Assembly (NCBI GenBank): GCA_902784675.1
Contig: CACZVR010000005.1
Span: forward strand, 1 to 47,121
Reading direction: 5' to 3'
Length of the DNA stretch: 47,121 nucleotides
Origin: an uncultured Bacteroidales bacterium
GTDB lineage: Bacteria > Bacteroidota > Bacteroidia > Bacteroidales > Muribaculaceae
Shown: in pieces, positions 35,711 through 44,523 of the stretch
Layout: each line of letters starts with the position of its first letter
Position numbering within the stretch: position 1 is the first letter of the stretch
Position numbers and translations under genes: made by a program
Notes under the pieces: model-generated
What the model was told of the DNA's origin: nothing
Seen by the model: only the letters and a program-made list of their open reading frames with translations
The model's database searches: none

Positions 35711-36421
35711 TCATTGATTCAGCAACACATCCAGGGCAAAACGGGCCGCAATGTCCCCTTGTGGCTTCATGCCGTCAAGACTGAGCAAAGCGGCACTCCT
35801 GACAACAGGGTCAACATCATCGCTGCAGTTGGTGAGCAAGTGGCGGCTATAGGCCACAGTGAACTCGGGGTGACCCTGAAAAGTGATTACCTGATGTCCT
35901 ATCCTGAAGGACTCATTCTCGCAGAAATCGCTGGTGGCACACAACTCGGCATCTTGCGGCAATGCCACCACTTGGTCATGGTGACTGTAGAACAGTCGCA
36001 TCTCCTGTCCAGGAAAATAAGTCTTCATGTCGCGGTCTATCACACGAGAAGCACGCACCCCGACACCGAATCCGCCAGCGAATTGCCTCACCGCGCCACC
36101 CAGCGCCCTCGCAATCGCCTGATGCCCGAAACAGACACCCATCAAACGAGCGCCACGCACATAGGCTTTTTCAATCCATTGCAGCAGGGCGACAATCCAG
36201 GGTTTGTCATCATAGGCAGCGTCAAGGCTGCCCGGCACCAGGTAAATCTCATCGGCATTGATGACCGAAGGCAATTCGCCTTGCCATGTCTGGAACACAC
36301 GATAATTGACCTGCTCACCGATGCCGACAAACAAGTCCATGAACAATGACTCGTAGTTGGGAATGAAATCAGGGAGACGCCCTGGAAAGGTGTCACACAA
36401 CAGGATGTTGACCCGGGTCAT
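35711..36421 (-). CDS. Class I glutamine amidotransferase-like protein
   Basis: The protein has 236 residues with a GATase1 fold: the nucleophile C97 in GVCFGHQ, and H184 and E186 in GHPEF. The VPGSLDAAYDD segment resembles stand-alone amidotransferases of the GuaA-N/YfeJ or gamma-glutamyl hydrolase-like type. The acceptor is unknown. Its ATG overlaps the HD gene stop (ATGA), so it is coupled to that gene. Confidence 0.82.
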   Translation of the reverse strand: MTRVNILLCDTFPGRLPDFIPNYESLFMDLFVGIGEQVNYRVFQTWQGELPSVINADEIYLVPGSLDAAYDDKPWIVALLQWIEKAYVRGARLMGVCFGHQAIARALGGAVRQFAGGFGVGVRASRVIDRDMKTYFPGQEMRLFYSHHDQVVALPQDAELCATSDFCENESFRIGHQVITFQGHPEFTVAYSRHLLTNCSDDVDPVVRSAALLSLDGMKPQGDIAARFALDVLLNQ

Positions 36422-37050
36422 AACTCGTCAAGTTCCTCGCCTGTGCGTTCCATGATGCTGGCGGCAAGGCCGTCGGCCGTCTGGACGATGGTCACCAGCG
36501 GATAGAGCTTGCGGGCAGCGTCATAGTTGCGCACGTCCTCATAGCTGTTCTGGTTCACGCCCCATGCACCCATGTGCCAGCGTATGGCGAGCATCTCATC
36601 ATCATTGAGCATCAACCCACTGCACAACAGCAGGGCCAATGACTTCTCGCCATGCCCCATGGGAAAGCCTTTGTAGGTGATTTTGTAACCCTCGGCATCT
36701 TCCCAAATGCCCAGCGCGTTCTTGCGCTTCTTGACCGTGCGTTTATAGATATCGCACTTGCACACGTCATGCAGCAAGCTGGCCAAAATGATGCTCTCGC
36801 GCTTTACTTCATGTTCCAAGCTCGGCTCAACCGTTTTCATTGCTTCCCACACGGCCAGTGCAGCCTGGCAGGTGTTGAGGGAATGACGTGCCAGTCCGCC
36901 CTCGACATTCAAGTGGTGTCCGGCCGAGGCGGGAGCGGTAAAAAAGCCCCACTCCTCGAGGTCACCTATCACATCCTCGATGCCGTCACGCCCAGTCGAA
37001 CGCAGCAGCTCGAGTATCTCTTCCTTACAATTCTTATCGCTGGTTTTCAT
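36418..37050 (-). CDS. HD domain protein (probable phosphohydrolase)
   Basis: The protein has 210 residues. The metal site comprises H56 (GGLARHSL), H94-D95 (SLLHDVCKCD) and a later histidine in MGHGEKS or RWHMGAWG. HD proteins cleave phosphate mono- or diesters, often nucleotides. It overlaps the glutamine amidotransferase by 4 nt. The leader contains a heptamer-repeat spacer after the ABC transporter ATPase gene. Confidence 0.83.
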   Translation of the reverse strand: MKTSDKNCKEEILELLRSTGRDGIEDVIGDLEEWGFFTAPASAGHHLNVEGGLARHSLNTCQAALAVWEAMKTVEPSLEHEVKRESIILASLLHDVCKCDIYKRTVKKRKNALGIWEDAEGYKITYKGFPMGHGEKSLALLLCSGLMLNDDEMLAIRWHMGAWGVNQNSYEDVRNYDAARKLYPLVTIVQTADGLAASIMERTGEELDEL

Positions 37051-37051
37051 T

Positions 37052-37156
37052 ATTTAGTTTTTTAGTTTTTAGTCCCTAGTTGTCGTGCACGCGCGGATGA
37101 AACGGACGAAACGAATGGAACAGACAGAGCAGATGCCAACTGTTCACTATTAACTG
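37052..37156 (-). repeat. Heptamer-repeat spacer, mlaF-HD gene
   Basis: On the gene strand AACAGTT and AATAGTG units precede the core AGTTGGCATCTGC (37129-37141). A linker with degenerate CGTTTCG/TCCGTTT units follows, then ACTAGGG, ACTAAAA and ACTAAAA units up to the ATG. Confidence 0.65.
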
Positions 37157-37951
37157 TTAACGCTTTGTCGGTTTGTAGCCGTGTTCGCGGCGGTACTTGC
37201 GCACGTCGCGGAACAGGTCGGTGGCATACACGAAATTGTTCAAATCGTCATTGTCCACGTCATAGATCTGGTCCTTGTTACCGATCCAACCCACATGGCC
37301 CTTGTTGATGAACACGATGTTCTCGCCGATGCCCATTACCGAGTTCATGTCGTGAGTGTTGATGATGGTGGTAATGCCGAACTCATGGGTGATGTCACTC
37401 AAGAGCTCGTCGATGACAATCGAAGTCTTGGGGTCAAGGCCCGAGTTAGGTTCATCGCAGAAGAGGTACTTGGGATTCAAGGCGATGGCACGGGCTATGG
37501 CGCATCGTTTTTGCATACCGCCCGACAACTCACTGGGGAACTTGTTCTCGCTGCCGGTGAGGTTCACACGGTCGATGCAGAACTGGGCACGGTCGCGCAT
37601 CTCACTGTTAGACATGCCACCGAACATCACCAGCGGAAACATCACATTGCCCATCACAGTCTCACTGTCGAACAGTGCCGACCCCTGGAAGAGCATGCCG
37701 ATCTCCTTGCGCAATTCCTTGCGCTGCTTGCGGCTCATCTTGGTGATGTCGCGCCCGTCATAGAGGATTTCGCCCTCATCGGGGTCAAACAAGCCCACAA
37801 TGTTCTTGACAAGCACCGTCTTGCCCGAGCCCGACTGGCCGATGATGAGGTTGGTCTTGCCGTCATAGAGCTTGCAACTCACGTCAAACAGCACCTGTCG
37901 CACGCCACCGTCTTCCTTGAAGGATTTGGATATATGCTTAACTTCAATCAT
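37157..37951 (-). CDS. mlaF: ABC transporter ATP-binding protein, MlaF-like
   Basis: The protein has 264 residues. Walker A is GQSGSGKT (38-45), the signature motif is LSGGMQKR and Walker B is KYLFCDEP. The MlaF/Ttg2A pattern is strong (GMLFQGSALFDSETVMGNVMFPL, NSGLDPKTS). It would power phospholipid transport between inner and outer membrane with the MlaE-like permease encoded 5 nt upstream. No MlaD-type MCE gene follows in this window, so that part must lie elsewhere. Confidence 0.92.
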   Translation of the reverse strand: MIEVKHISKSFKEDGGVRQVLFDVSCKLYDGKTNLIIGQSGSGKTVLVKNIVGLFDPDEGEILYDGRDITKMSRKQRKELRKEIGMLFQGSALFDSETVMGNVMFPLVMFGGMSNSEMRDRAQFCIDRVNLTGSENKFPSELSGGMQKRCAIARAIALNPKYLFCDEPNSGLDPKTSIVIDELLSDITHEFGITTIINTHDMNSVMGIGENIVFINKGHVGWIGNKDQIYDVDNDDLNNFVYATDLFRDVRKYRREHGYKPTKR

Positions 37952-37956
37952 GCCTT

Positions 37957-38703
37957 TTACAGTAATAAGAGGGTTAAAATGACGTCAGCCACCAGAATCA
38001 TGATGTTGCTCATCACCACGGTGTCGGTACTAGCCTGGCCCACCTCAACCGAGCCGCCCTTGACCGTATAGCCATAGTAGCAGGCAATGGTGGACATGAG
38101 GAAAGCGAACACCAGAGACTTGATGAGTGCAAACCACACATACCACTCGATAAAGAGCGATTGTATACCGAAGATAAATGTGTCTGGCTCCACTATGCCT
38201 GTGATGATGCAGATGAGCCAGCCGCCAAACAGACTCGTCGCCATGCAAATGACCACCAGGAACGGCAGGATGGAAATAAGAGCCAAAATCTTGGGCGCAG
38301 CCAGGAAATTGGCGCTGTTGATGCCCATGATGTCGAGGGCGTCAATCTGCTCGGTGGCACGCATGGTGCCAATCTCGCTGGCGATATTCGAGCCGATTTT
38401 ACCCGAGAGAATCAGGCACAAAATCGTGGACGAGAATTCCAACAAGATAATCTCGCGCGTGGTCAAACCCACCGTGTAACGCGGCAGCAACGGGTTGGAG
38501 ATGTTAAGCTTGATGAGAATCGTGCACAACGAGCCGATGAACAGTGACACGATAATAATCAGCGGTATTGAGTCAATACCCAGTTTATAGATTTCGTTGA
38601 AATAACGCTTGAAGAACACTTTCCACTTGTCAGGGATGGCGATGACACGCCACATGAACATGCAGTAATCTCCAAACTTATCGAGCATTTTTGTCAACAA
38701 CAT
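37957..38703 (-). CDS. mlaE: MlaE family lipid ABC transporter permease
   Basis: The protein has 248 residues with five to six membrane segments. The MlaE signature is SGKIGSNIASEIGTMRATEQ followed by IDALDIMG. The start at 38703 is preceded by a good promoter; an ATG five codons later is also possible. It forms the membrane channel of a retrograde or anterograde phospholipid transporter with MlaF. Confidence 0.93.
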   Translation of the reverse strand: MLLTKMLDKFGDYCMFMWRVIAIPDKWKVFFKRYFNEIYKLGIDSIPLIIIVSLFIGSLCTILIKLNISNPLLPRYTVGLTTREIILLEFSSTILCLILSGKIGSNIASEIGTMRATEQIDALDIMGINSANFLAAPKILALISILPFLVVICMATSLFGGWLICIITGIVEPDTFIFGIQSLFIEWYVWFALIKSLVFAFLMSTIACYYGYTVKGGSVEVGQASTDTVVMSNIMILVADVILTLLLL

Positions 38704-38730
38704 ATCGTTATTCGTCTAAGATTCTACCCG

Positions 38731-38760
38731 CAAAGATAGGAAAAACTTTTCACATTCAAG
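38731..38760 (-). promoter_or_regulatory. Promoter of mlaE-mlaF
   Basis: On the minus strand, CTTG at 38757-38760 (-33) and TATCTTTG at 38731-38738 (-7) are 18 nt apart. The ATG follows 27 nt downstream. Confidence 0.68.
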
Positions 38761-38771
38761 CCATTTCAAGC

Positions 38772-39341
38772 TCACAACAGGCTGCTCTCGTCAATGAGAT
38801 TGTTGAGCATGGCATAAACGGTAAGGCCCGCGACGCTCTTGATGCCTGTCTTGTGGGTGATGTTCTTGCGGTGTGAGATGACGGTGTGGACACTCACATT
38901 GAGGGCGTCGGCAATCTCCTTGTTGGTCTTGCCTTGAGCCAGCTGCACCAGCACAGCGGTCTCGCGCTTGGTCAGCTCGTAGCTGCCCGTGCTGGAATCG
39001 ACCTCACTGGGCAACGCCTGCGACAGCGTCTCAATGACTTGGGCTCGGCTGTCACGAATGTCGATCACGGCATCATACTGCTTGAGCACATCGCGTTCAA
39101 CATACTGATAGACCAGTGCCACCACTGCCAAGGAATTGTCGGCCCGCAAGCGCGACAAGTTGTTCACCAGGGTGGGATTGATGAGCAAAACATCGGGGCG
39201 TGCTGCCAACACACGCTCCTCCACTCGCTCGGCACTCATCTCCGGCTCAAGGACCTTGAAGCGAATCTGCTCCTCAAGAATGGCCTTGAGGCCCTCGATG
39301 ATGACCTCGGAGGGTTCAACTATTAACAGTCTCTTTTTCAT
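38772..39341 (-). CDS. LuxR-family regulator with degenerate receiver domain
   Basis: The protein has 189 residues. The N-terminal CheY-like domain (1-110) has N55 in DVLLINPTL where active receivers carry the phosphorylated Asp, and the acidic pocket is reduced. The C-terminal LuxR helix-turn-helix (122-180) is intact: LTKRETAVLVQLAQGKTNKE and SVHTVISHRKNI. It probably binds DNA without phosphorylation. Its ATG overlaps the stop of the hemerythrin gene (ATGA), so the two act as a pair. Confidence 0.87.
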   Translation of the reverse strand: MKKRLLIVEPSEVIIEGLKAILEEQIRFKVLEPEMSAERVEERVLAARPDVLLINPTLVNNLSRLRADNSLAVVALVYQYVERDVLKQYDAVIDIRDSRAQVIETLSQALPSEVDSSTGSYELTKRETAVLVQLAQGKTNKEIADALNVSVHTVISHRKNITHKTGIKSVAGLTVYAMLNNLIDESSLL

Positions 39342-40042
39342 GACAAGATAGCGTGTTCAAGGTGTTGAACCAGGGGCACCATGATTTTCTCCTCAATGAA
39401 GGTGTGCTTCTTGAGGTCTTCCCTCAGTCGCAGGATATCATAGACCACGTCCATCACGTTATCGTCATCGACCTGTGGCGGCAGATACTTGAAGACAATG
39501 TTCAAGAGGTCATCGAGTTTACCCTCAATGTCGCTGTGGGTGGCGATAAACTTGTCGATACTGTAAGTCGTGTCACGCTCGCCGCTCATCAGGGCACGGA
39601 TGTGGGGAAAGACGTCACGTTCCTCGTGAGCGAAATGATCTTCGACCTCGGCCTTGTATTCCTGAAAAAAACTGATGAAAACCTGTCCGATGCGACCGCT
39701 CAAATTTTGGGCGATGGCATCCAGGTGGCGCTCAATGTGCGGCAAGCGTTTGTCAACATAATACCTATGGGATTTCTCCAGATAAGGCACCAGCCTTGTC
39801 ATATCAGTTCCCAGTATCGCTGCCGTGGAGGGCACATAATTGTTGAAGGTGTACACATTGCAGATGAGCAGGAAGAAATCGGTATTCACCCCGCTCGCCT
39901 CGCACACGTCATCAATCGAGCGGTCACCGAAACCCAACGAGATGCCCAGCCTGTTCAACAGGGTAAGCAATGACGGGTGGGCGGTGATGAGGTCGCTCAA
40001 TCGTGTGTCACCCGAGAAAAGTCGTGATTTGATATCTTTCAT
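39338..40042 (-). CDS. Hemerythrin-domain protein with ScdA/RIC-like N-terminus
   Basis: The protein has 234 residues. The N-terminal 60 or so (LITAHPSLLTLLNRLGISLGFGDRSIDDVC, core LITAHPS..LNRLGI.LG.G) resemble the DUF542/ScdA_N domain. The rest is a four-helix hemerythrin domain with SHRYYVDKRLPHIERH, FAHEERDVFPHI, THSDIEGKL and KHTFIEEKIMVPL supplying diiron ligands. It may sense O2 or NO, or repair iron centres. It is coupled by a 4-nt overlap to the LuxR-type regulator, which suggests a sensor-regulator unit. Confidence 0.85.
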   Translation of the reverse strand: MKDIKSRLFSGDTRLSDLITAHPSLLTLLNRLGISLGFGDRSIDDVCEASGVNTDFFLLICNVYTFNNYVPSTAAILGTDMTRLVPYLEKSHRYYVDKRLPHIERHLDAIAQNLSGRIGQVFISFFQEYKAEVEDHFAHEERDVFPHIRALMSGERDTTYSIDKFIATHSDIEGKLDDLLNIVFKYLPPQVDDDNVMDVVYDILRLREDLKKHTFIEEKIMVPLVQHLEHAILS

Positions 40043-40062
40043 ATTAATATGATGGTTAGTAG

Positions 40063-41832
40063 TTAGCGATTTGTTGCCCGAGAAATGGGTGCGCAGCTGT
40101 CAAAAATGAGGAAGCGACTGATATCCCATGCCTCGCGCTGGTGACGCGTTAGACTGGTGCTGTCACCCAGAACCGACATGTTGCGTGGTTGGATGGCCCC
40201 ACTCACTGGATAACGCAAGATGCTGTAGCCCAGTCCTTTCCATGGATAGGCATTGGCACCCATCACATCTAATAAAGTGGGATACACATCCACCTGGCCG
40301 ATGACAGGCTCATAGTGCAAGGTGGTGTCACAACCCGCAATAATCAAGGGAATGCCCCAGTCATCGGGTTCCCACTCATAGTCCGTCTTTCCCTTGACAC
40401 GGTTGAGATAGACCTGGGTGTGGTCGCTCACAATGGCCACCACTGTGTTCTCGTCCAAATGAAGCCGTTTCAATTCATCCAGGAAAGCGCCGATGCAACT
40501 GTCGGTGATATTGACACAATTGAGATATCCTCGAGCCTCGGCGGTGAGGGTGTCACTTTGCATGATCCACGATGTGGGCATCGTCCGGTTGGTGTAGGGC
40601 GCATGCATCGTCATTGTGACCATCTCCAAGAAGAATGGCTGCTGCAGTTTCGGCAGCAGTGTGGAGGCAAAATGCGTGAGCGCCGCATCATCGACATTGT
40701 CATGTTGTTGCAACAGGCCGGCCTTAATGAGATCATCGCGCGTGTACAGTGTTTCAAACCCATAGGTGCGTGCAGTCATCGTCTGATTCCAATTCACTCC
40801 TGGGGTGCAGATGATCTCGCGGCAATCATATCCCTCTAACGCCGCAGCCAACGTAGGATAAGGCCCGTTTCCCCAATTGACGGCAACAACACCGTCACGC
40901 AAAGGCAACAATCCGGTGTTGTAGATAAAATGCGCATCACTGGAATGTCCGTGGCTGGTCTGGAACAACACATGAGGCGCATAGATGACACCATCACCCT
41001 TGACCAGACTTTTCAGCACAGGTGTCACCTCACGACCGTCAACCTTCATGACGATGGGCCAAGTGTGCAATGACTCCACAATGAAGAGCACCAGATTGCG
41101 GTTAGCAACGCTCGAAAAACGGTTATCGGTATATTGCGGACATTCCTGATCAAGAAAGCGAATGACCTGCTCTCGTTGTTCATCACTCACCTTTTCACTG
41201 AGAAACAACGTGTTATACAATGAAATCGCCCCATAGGGCAACAACCCGTTTTGGGCAAAATATTCCCGATTGCTGAAATTGTAGAAAAAGCGCTTTTCGT
41301 AGCATTCAGTGCCATCTAAATATCCGACACAGCCCGTCACCGTGGCTGCCAGCAAGGTGTACAAGAATTTCTTGGCACTCGGTTTGTTGTCATCTGTTCG
41401 CTTGGAAAGCACACACATTGCAAGCAAAGCAAGATATGGGATAATGATGCACAAGTCCTGCCAACGCAACAAGGCCATCGTGCTGGCCAACAGTGTGTTA
41501 TTGACGTTTTCAGTCAGGGTTAAACTCTGCCACGGCATCAGGTCCTCATAGGCTCGGCAATAGCACATCTGCATGATGCACCACAGGGTGAGCAACGTCA
41601 TGGGAACCCATACCAGCCAGCGCCACCGACGACGCAGCAGCCAGTAAGGCGAAAGCAACAAGAGCGCATTAGCCAATGAAACGGCAATCACATGCCACTC
41701 GCGAAACACACGCCCGATTCCGCCCAACTGCGTGTCCAGGGCGACGACATAGCACTGCCACGCGACCACCGCAACACTCAGCACGAAGAAAGCCAAGCCA
41801 TAGCGACTGATATGTGCACTGCCTTTCTTCAT
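40063..41832 (-). CDS. LTA synthase-like membrane sulfatase/phosphoglycerol transferase
   Basis: The protein has 589 residues. Five N-terminal membrane helices (about residues 10-175) are followed by an extracytoplasmic alkaline-phosphatase/sulfatase domain: NLVLFIVESLHTW (metal Glu), QTSHGHSSDAHF (nucleophile region), FLEMVTMTMHAPY and VAIVSDHTQVY (metal Asp-His). In Bacteroidetes such proteins may transfer phosphoglycerol or phosphoethanolamine to glycans. It starts 6 nt after the UmuD-like gene. The acceptor is unknown. Confidence 0.85.
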   Translation of the reverse strand: MKKGSAHISRYGLAFFVLSVAVVAWQCYVVALDTQLGGIGRVFREWHVIAVSLANALLLLSPYWLLRRRWRWLVWVPMTLLTLWCIMQMCYCRAYEDLMPWQSLTLTENVNNTLLASTMALLRWQDLCIIIPYLALLAMCVLSKRTDDNKPSAKKFLYTLLAATVTGCVGYLDGTECYEKRFFYNFSNREYFAQNGLLPYGAISLYNTLFLSEKVSDEQREQVIRFLDQECPQYTDNRFSSVANRNLVLFIVESLHTWPIVMKVDGREVTPVLKSLVKGDGVIYAPHVLFQTSHGHSSDAHFIYNTGLLPLRDGVVAVNWGNGPYPTLAAALEGYDCREIICTPGVNWNQTMTARTYGFETLYTRDDLIKAGLLQQHDNVDDAALTHFASTLLPKLQQPFFLEMVTMTMHAPYTNRTMPTSWIMQSDTLTAEARGYLNCVNITDSCIGAFLDELKRLHLDENTVVAIVSDHTQVYLNRVKGKTDYEWEPDDWGIPLIIAGCDTTLHYEPVIGQVDVYPTLLDVMGANAYPWKGLGYSILRYPVSGAIQPRNMSVLGDSTSLTRHQREAWDISRFLIFDSCAPISRATNR

Positions 41833-41838
41833 TTCACA

Positions 41839-42270
41839 TCACACTTTTTTCACAATGTGTGAGACAACACCCCAAATCTGGAAACTGCTCTCCTCGGGAA
41901 CCTTCAGTTCAGGGAATGTTGCATTGGCTGGCGTCAAGTAAACACCATCATCGCGGATGCTGATGCGCTTGACCGTGAAATCGCCGTCGATAAAGCACAC
42001 AGCGATTGACCCGTCATGCGGCGTGAGCGAGCGGTCAATGATGATCAAGTCTCCCTCGTTGATTCCCGCGTCCACCATCGAATTGCCTATCACACGAGCG
42101 CAAAACGTGGCAGCAGGATTACTGATGAGCGCACGGTTCAGGTCAATGGTGTCGGCATACTCGCCTTGCGCCGGACTGGGAAAACCAGCCTGGACACGGC
42201 CCTCAAAGAACTGCAATCCAACAGTTTTCTCGTCAGGCTTGACCTGTGATATTTTAATTTCTTCTTGCAT
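41839..42270 (-). CDS. umuD: UmuD/LexA-like S24 family autoprotease
   Basis: The protein has 143 residues, the UmuD length, without a LexA DNA-binding domain. The self-cleavage site is A28-G29 in VQAGFPSP, and the catalytic dyad is S64 (GNSMVDAG) and K101 (FTVKRI). UmuD normally pairs with UmuC to form DNA polymerase V. No umuC follows: the next gene is the LTA-synthase-like enzyme. It lies 3 nt after the MBL gene, so it sits within an operon unrelated to SOS repair. Confidence 0.85.
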   Translation of the reverse strand: MQEEIKISQVKPDEKTVGLQFFEGRVQAGFPSPAQGEYADTIDLNRALISNPAATFCARVIGNSMVDAGINEGDLIIIDRSLTPHDGSIAVCFIDGDFTVKRISIRDDGVYLTPANATFPELKVPEESSFQIWGVVSHIVKKV

Positions 42271-42273
42271 GGT

Positions 42274-43047
42274 TCAGACTTTCACAATCAGACCGTCATA
42301 GGCCAGTTCCACACCTTGCGGCAGCAGTTTCGGCGACTCTGCATGCAGCCCGATTCGGTCGCTCATGTGTATCAGATAGGCTTTACCTGGCTTGATGCGT
42401 TCAATAGCCTTTAATGTCTCACCAAGGCACATGTGTGACAAGTGTTCCTGCCCCACCCTCAAGGAATTAATCACCAGCAAGGGGATTCCTTTGAGGCTGT
42501 CAAGCACCTTGTCGTCTATTGTCTTGGCATCGGTGATATAGGCAAGCGGCCCGATGCGGAAACCCACGATGGGCAGTTTATAGTGCATCACAGGAATCGG
42601 CTCGACACGCACACCAGCCACGAGAAACGGCCCATCACCGATCACATGTTCCTCAAAGCGAGGCACACCAGGATAAGGGTGCTCCGAGAAGCAATACGGG
42701 ATGCGGTCATGCAGATTGCGCAACACATCTGAACGGGCATACAGCGGCATGGGTCTTTCGAAACAGTAGGCGCGCAAGTCATCCAAGCCAGCAACATGGT
42801 CAAAATGGATGTGGGTGATGAGCACTGCGTCAAGATTATCATCGCTGGCACGCAACATCTGTGTGCGAAAATCCGGGCCACAATCAATGAGCAAGCGTGC
42901 TCCCTGATAGCGCACGATGGCCGAGCAGCGCAACCGCTTGTCGCGAGGGTCGTCACTCAAGCACACCGGGCAATGACATCGCAACATGGGCACGCCAGTT
43001 GAGGTTCCCGTTCCCAAAAACTCTATTTCAAGCGTTGTCGGTTCCAT
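42274..43047 (-). CDS. MBL-fold metallohydrolase, PhnP-like
   Basis: The protein has 257 residues. The metallo-beta-lactamase motif is THIHFDHVAG with H79, H81, D83 and H84. The N-terminus LGTGTSTGVPMLRCHCPVC is typical of the PhnP/RNase Z-like cyclic phosphodiesterase group. It probably cleaves a cyclic phosphodiester. The start overlaps the upstream lipoprotein stop by one base (TAATG). Confidence 0.88.
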   Translation of the reverse strand: MEPTTLEIEFLGTGTSTGVPMLRCHCPVCLSDDPRDKRLRCSAIVRYQGARLLIDCGPDFRTQMLRASDDNLDAVLITHIHFDHVAGLDDLRAYCFERPMPLYARSDVLRNLHDRIPYCFSEHPYPGVPRFEEHVIGDGPFLVAGVRVEPIPVMHYKLPIVGFRIGPLAYITDAKTIDDKVLDSLKGIPLLVINSLRVGQEHLSHMCLGETLKAIERIKPGKAYLIHMSDRIGLHAESPKLLPQGVELAYDGLIVKV

Positions 43048-44021
43048 TATCTCCTGAACTGATTAAGCAAGCCGTCCACAAAAAACAAATATGAACCACC
43101 GTCATAGTACCAGTACTCACGCAATCCAGCCTGGTCAGGGTTGGTGCTGATGCGATTGGGACTACCCAACGACAGCCGGCACTCCTCCTTAGTCATGCCC
43201 TCGGCCACCTCACCTCGCGTGATACGCAGCCAAGTAGCATCGGTGATGGCCGGATAGAACAAATGGGGGTCGGATGCGATGAACATGGCGTCAAAGTCAC
43301 GCCCCCGCATCACCGAATTATTATCGCTCATCCAGACCATCGCACGCTCACCGCTATCGACAGTAGTGAACATCAACCGCAAGGGCATCACCGCATTACC
43401 AGGCAACACGCTGTCAACATGTATCTTGATGAAGTGGCGACCGTCCATCATCTGTTCAGTCTGACGGTCATACCAGATGGGGGTGCGGATGTAATACTCC
43501 TTTCCCACGACTTGACGAGCGATATGTTCCACCATGTCCATGTCTACAAGCATGGGAATACTGAAACCGGGACGAAACTCATCGATGGTTTTTCCGGTGC
43601 GATAGACATAAGTCTTTTCGTCGGCCACATCTTTGAATTGCAAGTTGACTGTCTGTCGATTGTCATACAACCCGCCAGTATCATAGCCCGTGAAAGCAAG
43701 CACATGAGCGGCCAACTTGACCGAGTCAATATCAAAGTCTCCGCTGCGGGCAAACAACTGCCTCACCTGATTGTCGGCGACCCAAAAACGCTTACCTTGC
43801 CGCCAAGCGGGCACCGAGTCGACATAGGCTGAAAGCGTCACCGGTTGCTGATGGGCGTCGGTCTGTTCAATGACACGGCGCACATCCTTGTCGGTCACAT
43901 GCTCGGTCACCTCAATGCCGGTGCCGCAAGCCACTGTCGCGACACACAATGCCAACCCCACCGCCAACTGGCAGAAGGGTTGCTGCACATTGCGCCATAG
44001 ATGACTACAGGTCAGGCACAT
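43047..44021 (-). CDS. Lipoprotein of unknown function with SmpA/BamE-like C-terminus
   Basis: The protein has 324 residues. An N-terminal signal ends VATVAC, which suggests lipidation, although the first ATG gives a rather long n-region. The middle has no recognised domain. The last 60 residues (GMTKEECRLSLGSPNRIS and then a YWYYDGGSYLFF strand) resemble the two-layer fold of SmpA/BamE-type proteins. It is translationally coupled to the MBL gene. The function is unknown. Confidence 0.65.
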   Translation of the reverse strand: MCLTCSHLWRNVQQPFCQLAVGLALCVATVACGTGIEVTEHVTDKDVRRVIEQTDAHQQPVTLSAYVDSVPAWRQGKRFWVADNQVRQLFARSGDFDIDSVKLAAHVLAFTGYDTGGLYDNRQTVNLQFKDVADEKTYVYRTGKTIDEFRPGFSIPMLVDMDMVEHIARQVVGKEYYIRTPIWYDRQTEQMMDGRHFIKIHVDSVLPGNAVMPLRLMFTTVDSGERAMVWMSDNNSVMRGRDFDAMFIASDPHLFYPAITDATWLRITRGEVAEGMTKEECRLSLGSPNRISTNPDQAGLREYWYYDGGSYLFFVDGLLNQFRR

Positions 44022-44052
44022 GAGGTATGATTCAGTTATAGCTCCAAGAAGA

Positions 44053-44481
44053 TTACTCCTTAGAGGCGCCTTTCTTCATTTCGCCCTCAGCCTCAAGCAT
44101 TTTATTAGCAGCAGCCGTCAAGGCGTCCATATCGATGTCTCCATCCATGGCTTGTTGCTGCACTTGCTTCATGACCTCTTCTTTCTTGGCACCATTCTTC
44201 ACCTTCAATGCCGAAATGTAAGGTACATTGCGCTTTTTTGATTCTTTCAAGGCTTCCTTGAAGTCGGCAATAGCAGCCGTGTCACCACTGGCGGCAATGG
44301 CAGCCTCTTCTTCACTGATGCTCTTGTCCAATGCCAGCACTGCCTGCTCGTCTTGTTTGTCGCACAATTCATTGAGCTGGCGAGCCATTTCAGCACCCTT
44401 TGCCTTATAATCAGTTTCTCCTTGGCAACTTGTCAATGCCAGTGCTGCAACAACAGCTATCGTCAACAAAAGTTTCTTCAT
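44053..44481 (-). CDS. Small helical lipoprotein of unknown function
   Basis: The protein has 142 residues with a signal peptide ending ALTSC (Cys19). The mature part is charged, rich in Ala, Glu and Lys, and predicted to be mostly helical. No family was recognised. It lies 42 nt after the Crp/Fnr gene and 31 nt before the next lipoprotein gene. Confidence 0.7.
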   Translation of the reverse strand: MKKLLLTIAVVAALALTSCQGETDYKAKGAEMARQLNELCDKQDEQAVLALDKSISEEEAAIAASGDTAAIADFKEALKESKKRNVPYISALKVKNGAKKEEVMKQVQQQAMDGDIDMDALTAAANKMLEAEGEMKKGASKE

Positions 44482-44523
44482 AATTGTCCTGTTAGTATTT
44501 ATAATTGATGTTTTTGTTCTTTA

